DNA from: Streptosporangiaceae bacterium
GTDB taxonomy: Bacteria; Actinomycetota; Actinomycetes; Streptosporangiales; Streptosporangiaceae
Reading direction: 5' to 3'
DNA: 9,450 nt
NCBI GenBank assembly: GCA_030045215.1
Contig: JASIBJ010000116.1
Coordinates: forward strand, 1-9,450
Below the pieces are notes generated by a model. It saw only the letters and a program-made list of their open reading frames with translations, had not been told where the DNA came from and searched no databases. The number at the start of each line of letters is the position of its first letter. Position 1 is the first letter of the stretch. Of the stretch, positions 1-6,759 are shown piece after piece. Both the position numbers and the translations under genes were made by a program.

Positions 1-1056
1 TGCCTTGTGGCCGCCGGCGGCGCTCGCCGCCGCGCGCCAGGCGGCGAGCCGGTCGGTGGCGGCCGCGAGCCCTGTGTCTGTCCAGTCCCAGTCCTGCCGG
101 TAGTGGTGAGCCAGCAGGGCCAGCCTGACCGCCATCGGGTCGTGTCCTTCGGCCAGCACCCAGGACACGAACACCAGGTTGCCGAGCGACTTGGACATCT
201 TCTCCCCGTCCAGGCGCACCATGCCCGCGTGCGCGTACCGGCGGGCGAAGGCCTTACTGTTGGCCAGAGCAACACGCGCGTGGGCCGCGCTCATCTCGTG
301 ATGCGGGAAGACCAGGTCGCGGCCGCCCGCCTGCACGTCAAACTCCTCGCCGAGGTAGTGCGTCGCGATGGCGGCGCACTCGACGTGCCAGCCCGGCCGC
401 CCTGGGCCGAAGTCCGACGGCCAGGACGGCTCATCTGGCCGCTCGGCCGTCCAGACCACGGGGTCCAGCGGGTCCTTCTTGCATGGCCGGCCAGGGTCAC
501 CGCCGCGCTCGGCCGCAAGCTCGACCATGGTGGGAGTATCCAGCCCAGAGACCGATCCGAAGTCCGGGTCGGCGAACCGGGTGAAGTAAACGTCACCGTC
601 CAGCTCGTAGACCGAGCCGCGGTCCGCCAGCAGCCGGTTGAAGCGCTCGATGAGCGGCATCGCCTCGACCGCGCCGATCAGCTCATCAGGCGGCAGCACC
701 CGCAGCGCAGCCATGTCGGCCCGGTACAGCGCTATCTCGCGCTCAGCGAGCTCTCGCCAGTCCTCGTCATCCCGATTCGCCCGCTCCAGCAGCGGGTCGT
801 CGACGTCGGTCACGTTCTGCACGTAGCTGACCTGGTGTCCGGCGTCAAGCCAGGCGCGGATCAGCAGGTCCCAGGCAATATACGTAGCAGCATGGCCCAT
901 GTGCGTCGCATCGTAGGGCGTGATCCCGCAGGCGTAGAGACGGGCGCGAAGGCCGGGAGCCGCGACGGCAAGTGTCCCGGTCGCGGTGTCCCAGATCTTC
1001 GTCTCGGGGGCCCGTCCGGGCAGGCTGGGTACGTCGGGGGCGGGCCAGGTGTCCAT
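1..1056 (-). CDS. mshC: MshC, cysteine:GlcN-Ins ligase of mycothiol synthesis (3' end off the window)
   Basis: MshC joins L-cysteine to 1D-myo-inositol 2-amino-2-deoxy-glucopyranoside with ATP, in the cytoplasm, the penultimate step before mycothiol. The frame starts at the ATG at 1056 and is open to base 1, giving 352 residues; the family is about 410 long, so roughly 60 C-terminal residues are missing. It has the class I cysteinyl-tRNA-synthetase fold: a HIGH-type motif HMGH at residues 52-55, KMSKS at 286-290, and likely zinc ligands Cys43 (in [16 protein letters not shown]), Cys227 (in WHVECA) and His252 (in FPHHE). The [16 protein letters not shown] signature and the early KMSKS separate MshC from true CysS. 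It lies 10 bases after the amidase stop on the same strand, so the two may be co-transcribed. No good Shine-Dalgarno is visible. The family call is very secure. Confidence 0.95.
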   Translation of the reverse strand, partial: MDTWPAPDVPSLPGRAPETKIWDTATGTLAVAAPGLRARLYACGITPYDATHMGHAATYIAWDLLIRAWLDAGHQVSYVQNVTDVDDPLLERANRDDEDWRELAEREIALYRADMAALRVLPPDELIGAVEAMPLIERFNRLLADRGSVYELDGDVYFTRFADPDFGSVSGLDTPTMVELAAERGGDPGRPCKKDPLDPVVWTAERPDEPSWPSDFGPGRPGWHVECAAIATHYLGEEFDVQAGGRDLVFPHHEMSAAHARVALANSKAFARRYAHAGMVRLDGEKMSKSLGNLVFVSWVLAEGHDPMAVRLALLAHHYRQDWDWTDTGLAAATDRLAAWRAAASAAGGHKA

Positions 1057-1063
1057 GGGCGCC

Positions 1064-1069
1064 AGGCTA
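1064..1069 (-). promoter_or_regulatory. Possible -10 hexamer (TAGCCT) for a leaderless mshC transcript
   Basis: Read on the minus strand, TAGCCT fits the actinobacterial TANNNT -10 form and stands exactly 7 bases before the mshC ATG, the usual distance for a leaderless start. Its first three bases are the amidase stop codon. No convincing -35 is seen, and read-through from the amidase gene could serve instead, so this is weak. Confidence 0.25.
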
Positions 1070-2602
1070 TCGCTGCGTGCAGGCCGCGATGCCCGCTGGC
1101 CCAGCGGGTGATCTTCCGGCCAGGGCCAGCTCGAAGCCGTGCGCCAGTTCGATCAGCCGCGGCTCGGTCCACGCCGCGCCGATGAACGACAGCCCGACCG
1201 GCAGCCCGCTGACCAACCCGGCAGGGACCGTGATTGACGGATACCCCGACACGGCTGCCGGGCTTGAGGACCCCCATGCGTGGTAATCGCCCAGCACGTG
1301 GTCGATCAGCCAGGCCGGATGGCCGGTCAGGACTATGACGGCGTCGAGCTTGTCCGCGGAGAGGGCGCCGTCGAGTGCGGACCTGGCAATCCTGGTAGCG
1401 GACTCGCGCGCCTCCCGGTAGTCGGCATCGGCCAGGTCACCGCTGGTGGCCTCAGCCGCCTCGAACAGTTCCTGACCGAAGTGATTCAGCACTACGGCCG
1501 CGTTCCCGGTGTTAAAGGCGATGAGCTCGGCAAGATCAGCGGGATGGTCACCGCCGAGGCCGGCGAGGTATGCCTTGATGTCGTGCTTGAACTCGTGGTT
1601 AAGCGCAGCGAACTCGGGCTCGCCGAGCTTGTCGATGTCCGCCAGCTGCACGGGGTCGACGACCTGCACGCCCGCGTCCCGGAGGGCGGCGATCGCCGTC
1701 TCCAGAACCGCGGCGGTGCGGGCGTCTGCCTTGCTCGACGGGTCACGCCAGACGCCAAGCCGCGCGCCCGCGAGCCCGTCCGGCCGGAGGAAGGCCGTGT
1801 AGTCGCAGGCCTCGGCCGCGGCCGGCTCGGTCGCCGGGTCTGCCTCGTCGTAACCCGCGAGCGAGGTCAGCAGCGCCGCTGCGTCGGCCACGGTCCGTGC
1901 CATCGGCCCGGCGGTATCTTGAGCGGCCGAGATCGGCACAACCCCAGAGCGGCTGACCAGGCCGAGGGTGGGCTTGATGCCGACCACGCCGCACGCGCCG
2001 GCCGGGGAGACGATCGAGCCGTCGGTCTCCGTTCCTACCGCCAGCGGGGCCAGGCCCGCGGCCACCGCGACCGCGGAGCCCGAGCTCGAGCCGGACGGGC
2101 TGCGCCCGCTCCCGTGCGGGTTCACGGCCTGGCCGCCGAGTGTGCTCAGCCCGCTGCTGGACGGCCTGGACCTGAAGTTCGCCCACTCCGACAGGTTGGC
2201 CTTGCCGATGATGACCGCGCCAGCTGCTCGCAGCCTGGTCACCAGGAAGGCGTCGGGGTCAGCGGCGCGCGATAGTGCGGGCGAGCCAGCCGTGGCGGGC
2301 AACCCGGCGGCTGACACGTTGTCCTTCACGAGCACCGGGATCCCGTCGAGCGGTCCGCGTCCGGTGCCGTGGGCCCGCCGCTCGTCACTTGCGGCGGCTT
2401 CGCTCGCCGCGGCGGTACTGACGGTGATCACCGCCCGCAGGTCCGGGTTCAGTTGCGCAATCCTGGCCAGGTAGAAGGCGGTGAGTTCGGCGGCGGTCAG
2501 CGCACCGGCCGACAGCGAGCCTGACAGGCGCGCTACCGATGCGTCGCCGGCCTCGATGCCCGTGTTGCCGATAATCTCCGCGAGTGATTCATCCAGCGAC
2601 AT
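1067..2602 (-). CDS. Amidase-signature family hydrolase (GatA/peptide-amidase-like)
   Basis: This 511-residue protein is a cytoplasmic amidase of the amidase-signature family, hydrolysing a C-N amide bond of an unknown substrate. The Ser-cisSer-Lys triad is visible: Lys93 in VLVKDN, Ser172 in the SGSSSGSA loop, and the nucleophile Ser196 in GTETDGSI, with the usual 24-residue gap between the two serines. The chain covers the whole family fold with no extra domain. Although it resembles GatA, no gatB or gatC lies beside it and its serine loop ([10 protein letters not shown]) looks more like peptide amidases, so a stand-alone amidase is the better call. It heads a minus-strand pair with mshC. 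Amidase-signature enzymes are not known in mycothiol turnover, where the Mca and MshB enzymes are zinc deacetylases, so the link may only be transcriptional. The start has no clear Shine-Dalgarno but a -10-like hexamer 7 bases upstream. Confidence 0.9.
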   Translation of the reverse strand: MSLDESLAEIIGNTGIEAGDASVARLSGSLSAGALTAAELTAFYLARIAQLNPDLRAVITVSTAAASEAAASDERRAHGTGRGPLDGIPVLVKDNVSAAGLPATAGSPALSRAADPDAFLVTRLRAAGAVIIGKANLSEWANFRSRPSSSGLSTLGGQAVNPHGSGRSPSGSSSGSAVAVAAGLAPLAVGTETDGSIVSPAGACGVVGIKPTLGLVSRSGVVPISAAQDTAGPMARTVADAAALLTSLAGYDEADPATEPAAAEACDYTAFLRPDGLAGARLGVWRDPSSKADARTAAVLETAIAALRDAGVQVVDPVQLADIDKLGEPEFAALNHEFKHDIKAYLAGLGGDHPADLAELIAFNTGNAAVVLNHFGQELFEAAEATSGDLADADYREARESATRIARSALDGALSADKLDAVIVLTGHPAWLIDHVLGDYHAWGSSSPAAVSGYPSITVPAGLVSGLPVGLSFIGAAWTEPRLIELAHGFELALAGRSPAGPAGIAACTQR

Positions 2603-2609
2603 GCTAGAC

Positions 2610-2615
2610 AGAATA
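2610..2615 (-). promoter_or_regulatory. Possible -10 (TATTCT) for a leaderless amidase transcript
   Basis: On the minus strand TATTCT is followed by 7 bases and then the amidase ATG, which fits leaderless initiation. The start also lacks a Shine-Dalgarno. No good -35 is seen. It lies in the 48-base gap shared with the divergent protease gene. Confidence 0.35.
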
Positions 2616-2638
2616 GGGGCGTCGCCGGTTTCGGCACT

Positions 2639-2645
2639 GGGGGAA
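2639..2645 (+). promoter_or_regulatory. Ribosome binding site (GGGGGAA) of the S1C protease gene
   Basis: GGGGGAA ends 5 bases before the ATG at 2651. It supports that start, from which a complete lipoprotein signal is read. Confidence 0.55.
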
Positions 2646-2650
2646 TATTT

Positions 2651-3691
2651 ATGGATACGTCAGCAACCGCACGCGCGCGTGCGTGGCTGCTTCCCGGTGT
2701 CGCGCTGCTGACGGCGATAACTGCGGCGGCATGCTCAAGCTCCAGCGCACCCAGCGCTTCTGGTCAGTCCGCGTCCGTCCCGTTGCAGGACAGTTACGAG
2801 CAGGTCGTGCGGACCGTGCTGCCGTCGGTCGTCCAGATCACCGTGGGCGACTCGACCGGTTCAGGCGTTGTCTACGACTCCAAGGGCGACATCGTCACCA
2901 ACGCCCACGTTGTCGGTGACGCCAAGACCGTCGAGGTGCTACCGGCGAGCGGCGTCGGCATGGTGACGGCCGACGTGATCGGCACGTTCCCTCCGGACGA
3001 CCTCGCCGTCATCAGGGTCACCAAGGACGCTAGCAAGCTGAAGGCCGCCAAGTTCGGCAACTCGGAGGACGCAGCGATCGGCGAGATCGTGCTGGCCATG
3101 GGCAACCCGCTTGGGCTGACCGACAGCGTCACGCAGGGCATCATCTCGGCGACGGGGCGGACCGTCTCTGAGAGCGGCGGCGGCGGCCCCACCATCATCG
3201 CCTCCGCCATCCAGACCAGTGCCGCCATCAATCCTGGCAACAGCGGCGGAGCACTGGTCACCCTGGATGACCAGGTCATCGGGATTCCGACGCTGGCGGC
3301 GCGCCTTCCTGACGCGGGCGCGGCGCCGGGGATCGGCTTCGCGATCCCGAGCGACACCGTGCGGAACATCGCCGACCAGATCATCAAGACAGGGAGGGTG
3401 TCCAACTCCGGCCGGGCCTCCCTCGGGATCACCGCTCAGACCTCCGCCAATCAGCAGGGTCAGGGCACGGGCGTGGCGATCGTGGATGTTTCCGAGGGCG
3501 GCCCCGCTGACAAGGCCGGCCTGCGCAGCGGCGATGTGATCGTGGGCCTCAATAGCGAGGCCACGCCGACACTAGCGGCTCTCGAGGCGGACCTGGCCAC
3601 GATGAAGCCAGGAACGAATGTCACGTTGCACGTGCGACGCAACGGCTCTACGAAGAGCGTCACGGCGACGCTCGGCACCCTCAGCGGCTAG
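2651..3691 (+). CDS. S1C (HtrA/DegP-type) serine protease lipoprotein with PDZ domain
   Basis: This 346-residue protein is a surface-anchored, trypsin-like protease probably acting on misfolded or signalling proteins outside the membrane. Residues 1-27 are a signal peptide (basic start, hydrophobic LLPGVALLTAITAAA) and Cys28 is the likely lipidated residue, followed by a Ser-rich linker to about 45. The protease domain (about 50-240) has the triad His86 in TNAHVVG, Asp117 in PDDLAVI and Ser198 in NPGNSGGAL. A single PDZ domain fills about 257-345, with ASLGI at its start and GPADKAGLRSGDVIVGLN as its typical core. HtrA proteins of actinomycetes are more often held by a transmembrane helix; a lipid anchor with one PDZ is a common variant. 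The lipobox is not ideal, with Ala rather than Leu at -3. It is followed 45 bases later by the YbaK-like gene, separated by a strong hairpin, so the two need not share a transcript. Confidence 0.93.
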   Translation: MDTSATARARAWLLPGVALLTAITAAACSSSSAPSASGQSASVPLQDSYEQVVRTVLPSVVQITVGDSTGSGVVYDSKGDIVTNAHVVGDAKTVEVLPASGVGMVTADVIGTFPPDDLAVIRVTKDASKLKAAKFGNSEDAAIGEIVLAMGNPLGLTDSVTQGIISATGRTVSESGGGGPTIIASAIQTSAAINPGNSGGALVTLDDQVIGIPTLAARLPDAGAAPGIGFAIPSDTVRNIADQIIKTGRVSNSGRASLGITAQTSANQQGQGTGVAIVDVSEGGPADKAGLRSGDVIVGLNSEATPTLAALEADLATMKPGTNVTLHVRRNGSTKSVTATLGTLSG

Positions 3692-3704
3692 CCACCACTG
3701 GGTG

Positions 3705-3738
3705 ATCCGCCGCAGTGTGCGCCTAGACTGCGGCGGAT
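3705..3738. repeat. Perfect 12-bp inverted repeat abutting the ybaK-like start codon
   Basis: The arms ATCCGCCGCAGT (3705-3716) and ACTGCGGCGGAT (3727-3738) are exact reverse complements around the 10-base loop GTGCGCCTAG. The right arm takes in the first two bases of the ATG at 3737. No T-run follows, so it is not a classic intrinsic terminator. It could stop protease transcripts, be a protein operator, or form an RNA hairpin sequestering the start. Confidence 0.8.
3724..3729 (+). promoter_or_regulatory. Likely -10 (TAGACT) of the YbaK-like gene, leaderless
   Basis: TAGACT is close to the best actinobacterial -10 form and lies exactly 7 bases before the ATG at 3737, so transcription would begin at or next to the start codon. 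No Shine-Dalgarno of useful spacing exists apart from the GGCGG in the hairpin arm. The -35 region is weak. The hexamer sits across the loop and right arm of the inverted repeat. Confidence 0.45.
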
Positions 3739-4285
3739 GACGATGCACATTGGCAGCCTGATCGTCGCGCCCGCGCTCGAGCGCCGAGACTTGCTGGCGC
3801 CGCCGGTGGCCGCGGCCCTCGCCGAGCTTGCCGAGGTGCTCCCGGCCGACCAGGTTGGAGTGAGCGAGATCGATCCTGCGCTGGCCGACACCGCGGCGTT
3901 CTGCGAGAAGTACGAGGTCGCGCTCACCGAGTCGGCTAACTGCGTGGTCGTCGCCGGACGCCGCGAGGGGCAGACGCGAATGGCCGCGTGCATGATCCTC
4001 GCGACGACCAGAGCCGACGTAAACGGCCTGGTCAAGCGGGAGCTGGACGTCCGTAAGGCCTCGTTCGCCTCGATGGACACCGCGGTAGAGCTGACCGGAA
4101 TGGAGTACGGCGGGATTACCCCGCTCGGACTGCCGGCTGACTGGCCGGTCTTCGTCGATGCGGCCGTGGCCGCGGCGCCCTGGGTCGTGATCGGCAGCGG
4201 GGTGCGTCGGTCGAAGCTCACCCTGCCCGGTGCCGCCCTCACCCGCCTGCCAGCGGCCAGAGTGCTCGCCGACCTCGGCCGTTAG
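3737..4285 (+). CDS. YbaK/EbsC-family protein (aminoacyl-tRNA deacylase fold)
   Basis: This 182-residue protein has the YbaK/aminoacyl-tRNA-synthetase-associated fold, whose known members remove wrongly attached amino acids from tRNA in the cytoplasm (for example Cys-tRNAPro in YbaK). The domain covers about residues 25-175: NCVVVAGR at 68-75, the conserved KRELDVRKASF at 100-110, TGMEYGGITPLGLP at 120-133, and VVIGSGVRRSKLTLP at 150-164. By alignment from memory with Haemophilus/E. coli YbaK, the essential Lys46 (in SFKTLLVA) falls at Asn68 (in ANCVVVAG), so deacylase activity on the YbaK substrate is doubtful. The fold is secure and the substrate unknown. The second ATG, two codons on, is an alternative start. 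The gene converges on the CPBP protease gene with only 11 bases between the stops. Confidence 0.85.
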   Translation: MTMHIGSLIVAPALERRDLLAPPVAAALAELAEVLPADQVGVSEIDPALADTAAFCEKYEVALTESANCVVVAGRREGQTRMAACMILATTRADVNGLVKRELDVRKASFASMDTAVELTGMEYGGITPLGLPADWPVFVDAAVAAAPWVVIGSGVRRSKLTLPGAALTRLPAARVLADLGR

Positions 4286-4293
4286 GGCCGGTC
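4271..4293. terminator. Possible bidirectional terminator-like hairpin between convergent genes
   Basis: CGGCC (4276-4280) and GGCCG (4286-4290) pair around GTTAG, which contains the stop codon of the YbaK-like gene. Outer GAC/GTC can extend the stem past a two-base bulge. There is no clear T-run on either strand, so termination is inferred mainly from its place between two convergent genes 11 bases apart. Confidence 0.3.
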
Positions 4294-4296
4294 ACC

Positions 4297-5082
4297 TCAT
4301 TTCGGCGGCAGCCACGACACCTTGCCGACCAGGGCCGCGTAGCCCACGAACGTGACTGCGTCGATGAGCGTGTGCGCGACGATCAGCGGCGTTACCCGGC
4401 CCCACCGCCGGTACAGGTAACCGAAGATCAGGCCCATGATCGCGTTCCCGACGAACGCGCCGATGCCCTGGTAGAGGTGATAGGACCCGCGGAGGATGGC
4501 GGCGACGACGATCGCTTTCCACGGTGTCCACCCAAGCTGGTCGAGCCGCCGGAGCAGATAGCCGATGACCAGGATCTCTTCCAGGATCCCGTCGTGCGCC
4601 GCGCTCAGGAGCAGCACCGGGATGCGCCACCAGACGGCCGGCAGTGACTCCGGCACCACGTTGAGCTCGACCCCGAGGTGATACGCGCCCAGGTACAGCC
4701 CGAGGCCGGCGCCGCCGATGACCGCGGCCACCACCGCTCCCCTGAGCAAGTCCCGGCCCGGCTGGCGGGCATCCAGCCCCATCACTGACGGCGGCTCGCC
4801 TGATCTGGCCATCAGGTAGAACACCAGCACCACCGGCATCAGGTCCTCGGCGATGGCGACCAGCTGGAGCACGAGGTCGAGCCAGTTGTTCGTCGACAGC
4901 GAGCCCACGAGATATGCCTGCTGGCTGCTCAGTGACTGCTTGGACAGCAGGTCTCCGACCAGGCTCAGTAGCGCGTTCAGCCCGCTCGCGCCGAGCGAGA
5001 TCGCGAAGACCGTGAAGATCTCCCAGCGCAGCATCCTCGGCGACGGCAGGGTGCGGCTGGCGTCCTCGGCAACAATCACCAT
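4297..5082 (-). CDS. CPBP-family (CAAX/Rce1-like) intramembrane metalloprotease
   Basis: This 261-residue protein is predicted to lie in the cytoplasmic membrane and belongs to the CPBP (Abi/CAAX) glutamic-type protease family. Hydrophobic segments occur at about 22-44, 66-92, 113-137, 153-163, 187-197, 208-225 and 231-255. The three family motifs are present in order: Glu168-Glu169 in ILEEILVIGYLL, His202 in RGSYHLYQG, and His237/Asp241 in AHTLID. The arginine common in EExxxR is replaced by Ile173, and the Phe of FxxxH by Arg198, marking a subfamily with GYL and YHLYQG signatures. The ATG at 5082 is well fixed, because an in-frame stop lies about 30 bases upstream with no other start between. 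No Shine-Dalgarno is visible. It follows the ROK repressor gene by 97 bases on the same strand. Substrate is unknown; members serve in bacteriocin immunity or in processing of membrane proteins. Confidence 0.88.
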   Translation of the reverse strand: MVIVAEDASRTLPSPRMLRWEIFTVFAISLGASGLNALLSLVGDLLSKQSLSSQQAYLVGSLSTNNWLDLVLQLVAIAEDLMPVVLVFYLMARSGEPPSVMGLDARQPGRDLLRGAVVAAVIGGAGLGLYLGAYHLGVELNVVPESLPAVWWRIPVLLLSAAHDGILEEILVIGYLLRRLDQLGWTPWKAIVVAAILRGSYHLYQGIGAFVGNAIMGLIFGYLYRRWGRVTPLIVAHTLIDAVTFVGYAALVGKVSWLPPK

Positions 5083-5179
5083 TGGACTGTACTGTCTGCA
5101 ATTCGCAGGCTACGGCTACAGCCCGGCCTATGCGGCGACCTCCGCCATCTGAGGAGCCGGGCGGGATGGCGCCGGTGCC

Positions 5180-6577
5180 CTAGCCGCGCGCGCCGGCCGG
5201 GCTCTCTGGCGCGAGCGAACTGGACAGCAACGCGGTCAGCCGCTGCCAGGCCAGCTCGGCGCCGGAAGCAAGGCACCCCTCGACCACGGCGTCGGTGCCA
5301 AGCGCGCTGACCCTGACCTCCGGCATCACCGGCGCAAGCCGCCCGAGTTCAGAGGCGACTGCCGCCGCGAAGCCAGGAGCCTGGCCGATGCCGCCGCCGA
5401 GTACCACGAGCTCAGGGTCCACGACGGTGACGATGGCGCACACCGCCCTGGCGACCAGCTCTGCTTCTCCCGCGACCACTGCCGCCGCTCGCGCATCCCC
5501 GGTGGCCGCGGCCTCGAACACCCGGCGGGCCGACAGCGAGCCGCGCATGCCGGCCCGGCGCGCGGCCCTCACAACCGCGGCAGCCGAGCCCGCCGCCTCA
5601 AGCGTCCCGCGACGGCGTGCCTCGCCCGGGTCGGCACCCTGGTCCGCGGTGATCGGCATGTACGCGATCTCCCCGGCCACCCCGTGCACACCGCGGTGCA
5701 GGTGACCGTCGATGACGAGGCCCATGCCGACGCCGGTGCCAACCCAGACGAACGCGAACGTGGGGACCTCACGACCGTGGCCGTGCTCGCGCTCGGCCAG
5801 CGAGGCGGCATCGGCGTCGTTCTCGAGGGCCAGCTGCGAGCCGAACGCCTGGCGCAGCTGTTTGAGCACGGCCGTCTTGCCCAGGCCGGCCAGACCGCCT
5901 GCCAGGGCGATGGCGTTACGCCGCGGGTCGTAGACGCCCGGGCTCCCGACGACTGTCTGGGTGACCTCTGACCTGGTGATGCCCGCATGCTCGCAGAGTT
6001 CATCGGCCAGCCTTATCAGCTCGGCGACCCGGCCGCTCACGCTGTCAACCCGGCTGCGAAGCGAGGAACGCGCGATTACTTCGCCGGTGAGGTCGGCGAG
6101 AGCGCCGCGCAGGTAATCGCGCCCGATATCGAGGCCAAGGACGTACCCGGCATCGGGCCGGATCTCGTACAGCACGGCCGACCGCCCGGGCACGCCCGTC
6201 CGCTGACCGGCCTCGCGCACCAGCCCGGACCGTTCCACGTTGGCCAGGGCAAGGGAAACCGTCGGCTTGGACAGCCCGGACAGCCGGGCCAGCTCGGCCC
6301 GCGAGCACGGGCCGAGATGGCGAATGTGCTGAATGAGCAGCTGCTCGTTCATGGCCCGCAGCAATTGGGGCCTGGCGGCCCGCAGTGACCGAACCCGGCC
6401 GACCGGAAGTGTGCCCGCGGAGTCCTGGCCAGGCGCGACGTCGGGCCCGGAAAGCAGAGGCTGGTCACCCGCGCCGGGCACCGGGCGCGAACGCCGGCTG
6501 GCCACAGGGTCGGGTACGGGCGGCGGCGCGTCCGCGCCTGCACTGTCCCGCGGCCGGGTGGGTGTCGTGGCGGCCAC
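5180..6577 (-). CDS. ROK-family transcriptional repressor (NagC/XylR type)
   Basis: I place the start at the GTG at 6577, giving 465 residues. AGGGAAGG stands 8 bases upstream, while the longest frame opens at an ATG at 6661 with no such site. The first 60 or so residues are Pro/Ala/Arg-rich and probably disordered. A winged helix-turn-helix follows (about 72-125, with SRAELARLSGLSKPTVSLAL as the recognition unit). The ROK fold runs from about 144 to the end: GLDIG at 148-152, ENDADAA near 252, GTGVGMGL near 280 and GVAGEIAYM near 299. The usual zinc motif (His plus CxCGxxGCxE) is gone: GEIGH reads GEIAY, and the Cys region reads EARRRGTLEAAGS. Such proteins bind sugar or sugar-phosphate ligands and release operators. 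It is divergent from the ROK kinase with a palindrome between, so autoregulation and control of the kinase are likely. The ligand cannot be told. Confidence 0.92.
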   Translation of the reverse strand: MAATTPTRPRDSAGADAPPPVPDPVASRRSRPVPGAGDQPLLSGPDVAPGQDSAGTLPVGRVRSLRAARPQLLRAMNEQLLIQHIRHLGPCSRAELARLSGLSKPTVSLALANVERSGLVREAGQRTGVPGRSAVLYEIRPDAGYVLGLDIGRDYLRGALADLTGEVIARSSLRSRVDSVSGRVAELIRLADELCEHAGITRSEVTQTVVGSPGVYDPRRNAIALAGGLAGLGKTAVLKQLRQAFGSQLALENDADAASLAEREHGHGREVPTFAFVWVGTGVGMGLVIDGHLHRGVHGVAGEIAYMPITADQGADPGEARRRGTLEAAGSAAAVVRAARRAGMRGSLSARRVFEAAATGDARAAAVVAGEAELVARAVCAIVTVVDPELVVLGGGIGQAPGFAAAVASELGRLAPVMPEVRVSALGTDAVVEGCLASGAELAWQRLTALLSSSLAPESPAGARG

Positions 6578-6585
6578 GATCACAT

Positions 6586-6593
6586 CCTTCCCT
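6586..6593 (-). promoter_or_regulatory. Ribosome binding site (AGGGAAGG) that decides the ROK repressor start
   Basis: On the minus strand AGGGAAGG is followed by 8 bases and then GTG (6577). Starting there removes 28 residues from the longest frame and leaves the DNA-binding domain intact. Confidence 0.6.
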
Positions 6594-6689
6594 ATGTACG
6601 AGCGCCGACCGACGCAAGTCGCGGCGATCTGGCCGTCATCACGCTGGCCACCTGCGATCACCTGCGGACCGCCTCTTGTCGCCAGCCAG

Positions 6690-6714
6690 TTAGTTAGGAT
6701 ACTGTCCTAACTAA
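6690..6714. promoter_or_regulatory. Palindromic ROK operator between the divergent ROK genes
   Basis: Arms TTAGTTAGGA (6690-6699) and TCCTAACTAA (6705-6714) are perfect reverse complements with the spacer TACTG. It is AT-rich within GC-rich DNA and is the only strong palindrome in the gap between a ROK repressor and a ROK kinase. Its outer TTAG...CTAA halves resemble operators of ROK repressors such as XylR. It overlaps possible -10 elements (TAGGAT at 6695, GATACT at 6698), so binding would block promoters. The specific regulator is inferred from position. Confidence 0.75.
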
Positions 6715-6717
6715 AAT
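6712..6717 (+). promoter_or_regulatory. Possible -10 (TAAAAT) at the operator edge, toward the kinase
   Basis: TAAAAT fits TANNNT and is 6 bases before the ATG at 6724 of a short leader ORF. It overlaps the right arm of the palindrome. No good -35 is seen (TTAGTT at 16-base spacing is the nearest). TAGGAT and GATACT inside the palindrome are competing candidates. Confidence 0.3.
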
Positions 6718-6723
6718 TTCGGA

Positions 6724-6759
6724 ATGACGACTTTCGAACGCCCTCGGAACGCTGAATGA
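6724..6759 (+). CDS. Possible 11-codon leader ORF overlapping the kinase start (ATGA)
   Basis: ATG at 6724 opens MTTFERPRNAE, whose TGA stop overlaps the kinase ATG in an ATGA junction, as in translational coupling. The kinase start itself has only a weak GGAA site. Short ORFs arise easily by chance, so function is uncertain. Confidence 0.3.
   Translation: MTTFERPRNAE

Noticed and set aside
7..1185. Long plus-strand open frame (392 codons) opposite mshC and the amidase end
   Set aside because: It is antisense to a frame with full MshC motifs; its Arg/Gly/Pro/Val-rich product has no recognisable domain and arises from GC-biased codons on the other strand.
1280..2275. 331-codon plus-strand frame opposite the amidase
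   Set aside because: The minus-strand frame carries the complete amidase triad; this one is an antisense shadow without motifs.
5083..5179. 97-base gap between the ROK repressor and CPBP genes, with a CTGC-N5-GCAG stem and an ACTGT direct repeat
   Set aside because: Stems are short or bulged and no -35/-10 pair is convincing, so no terminator or promoter is called.
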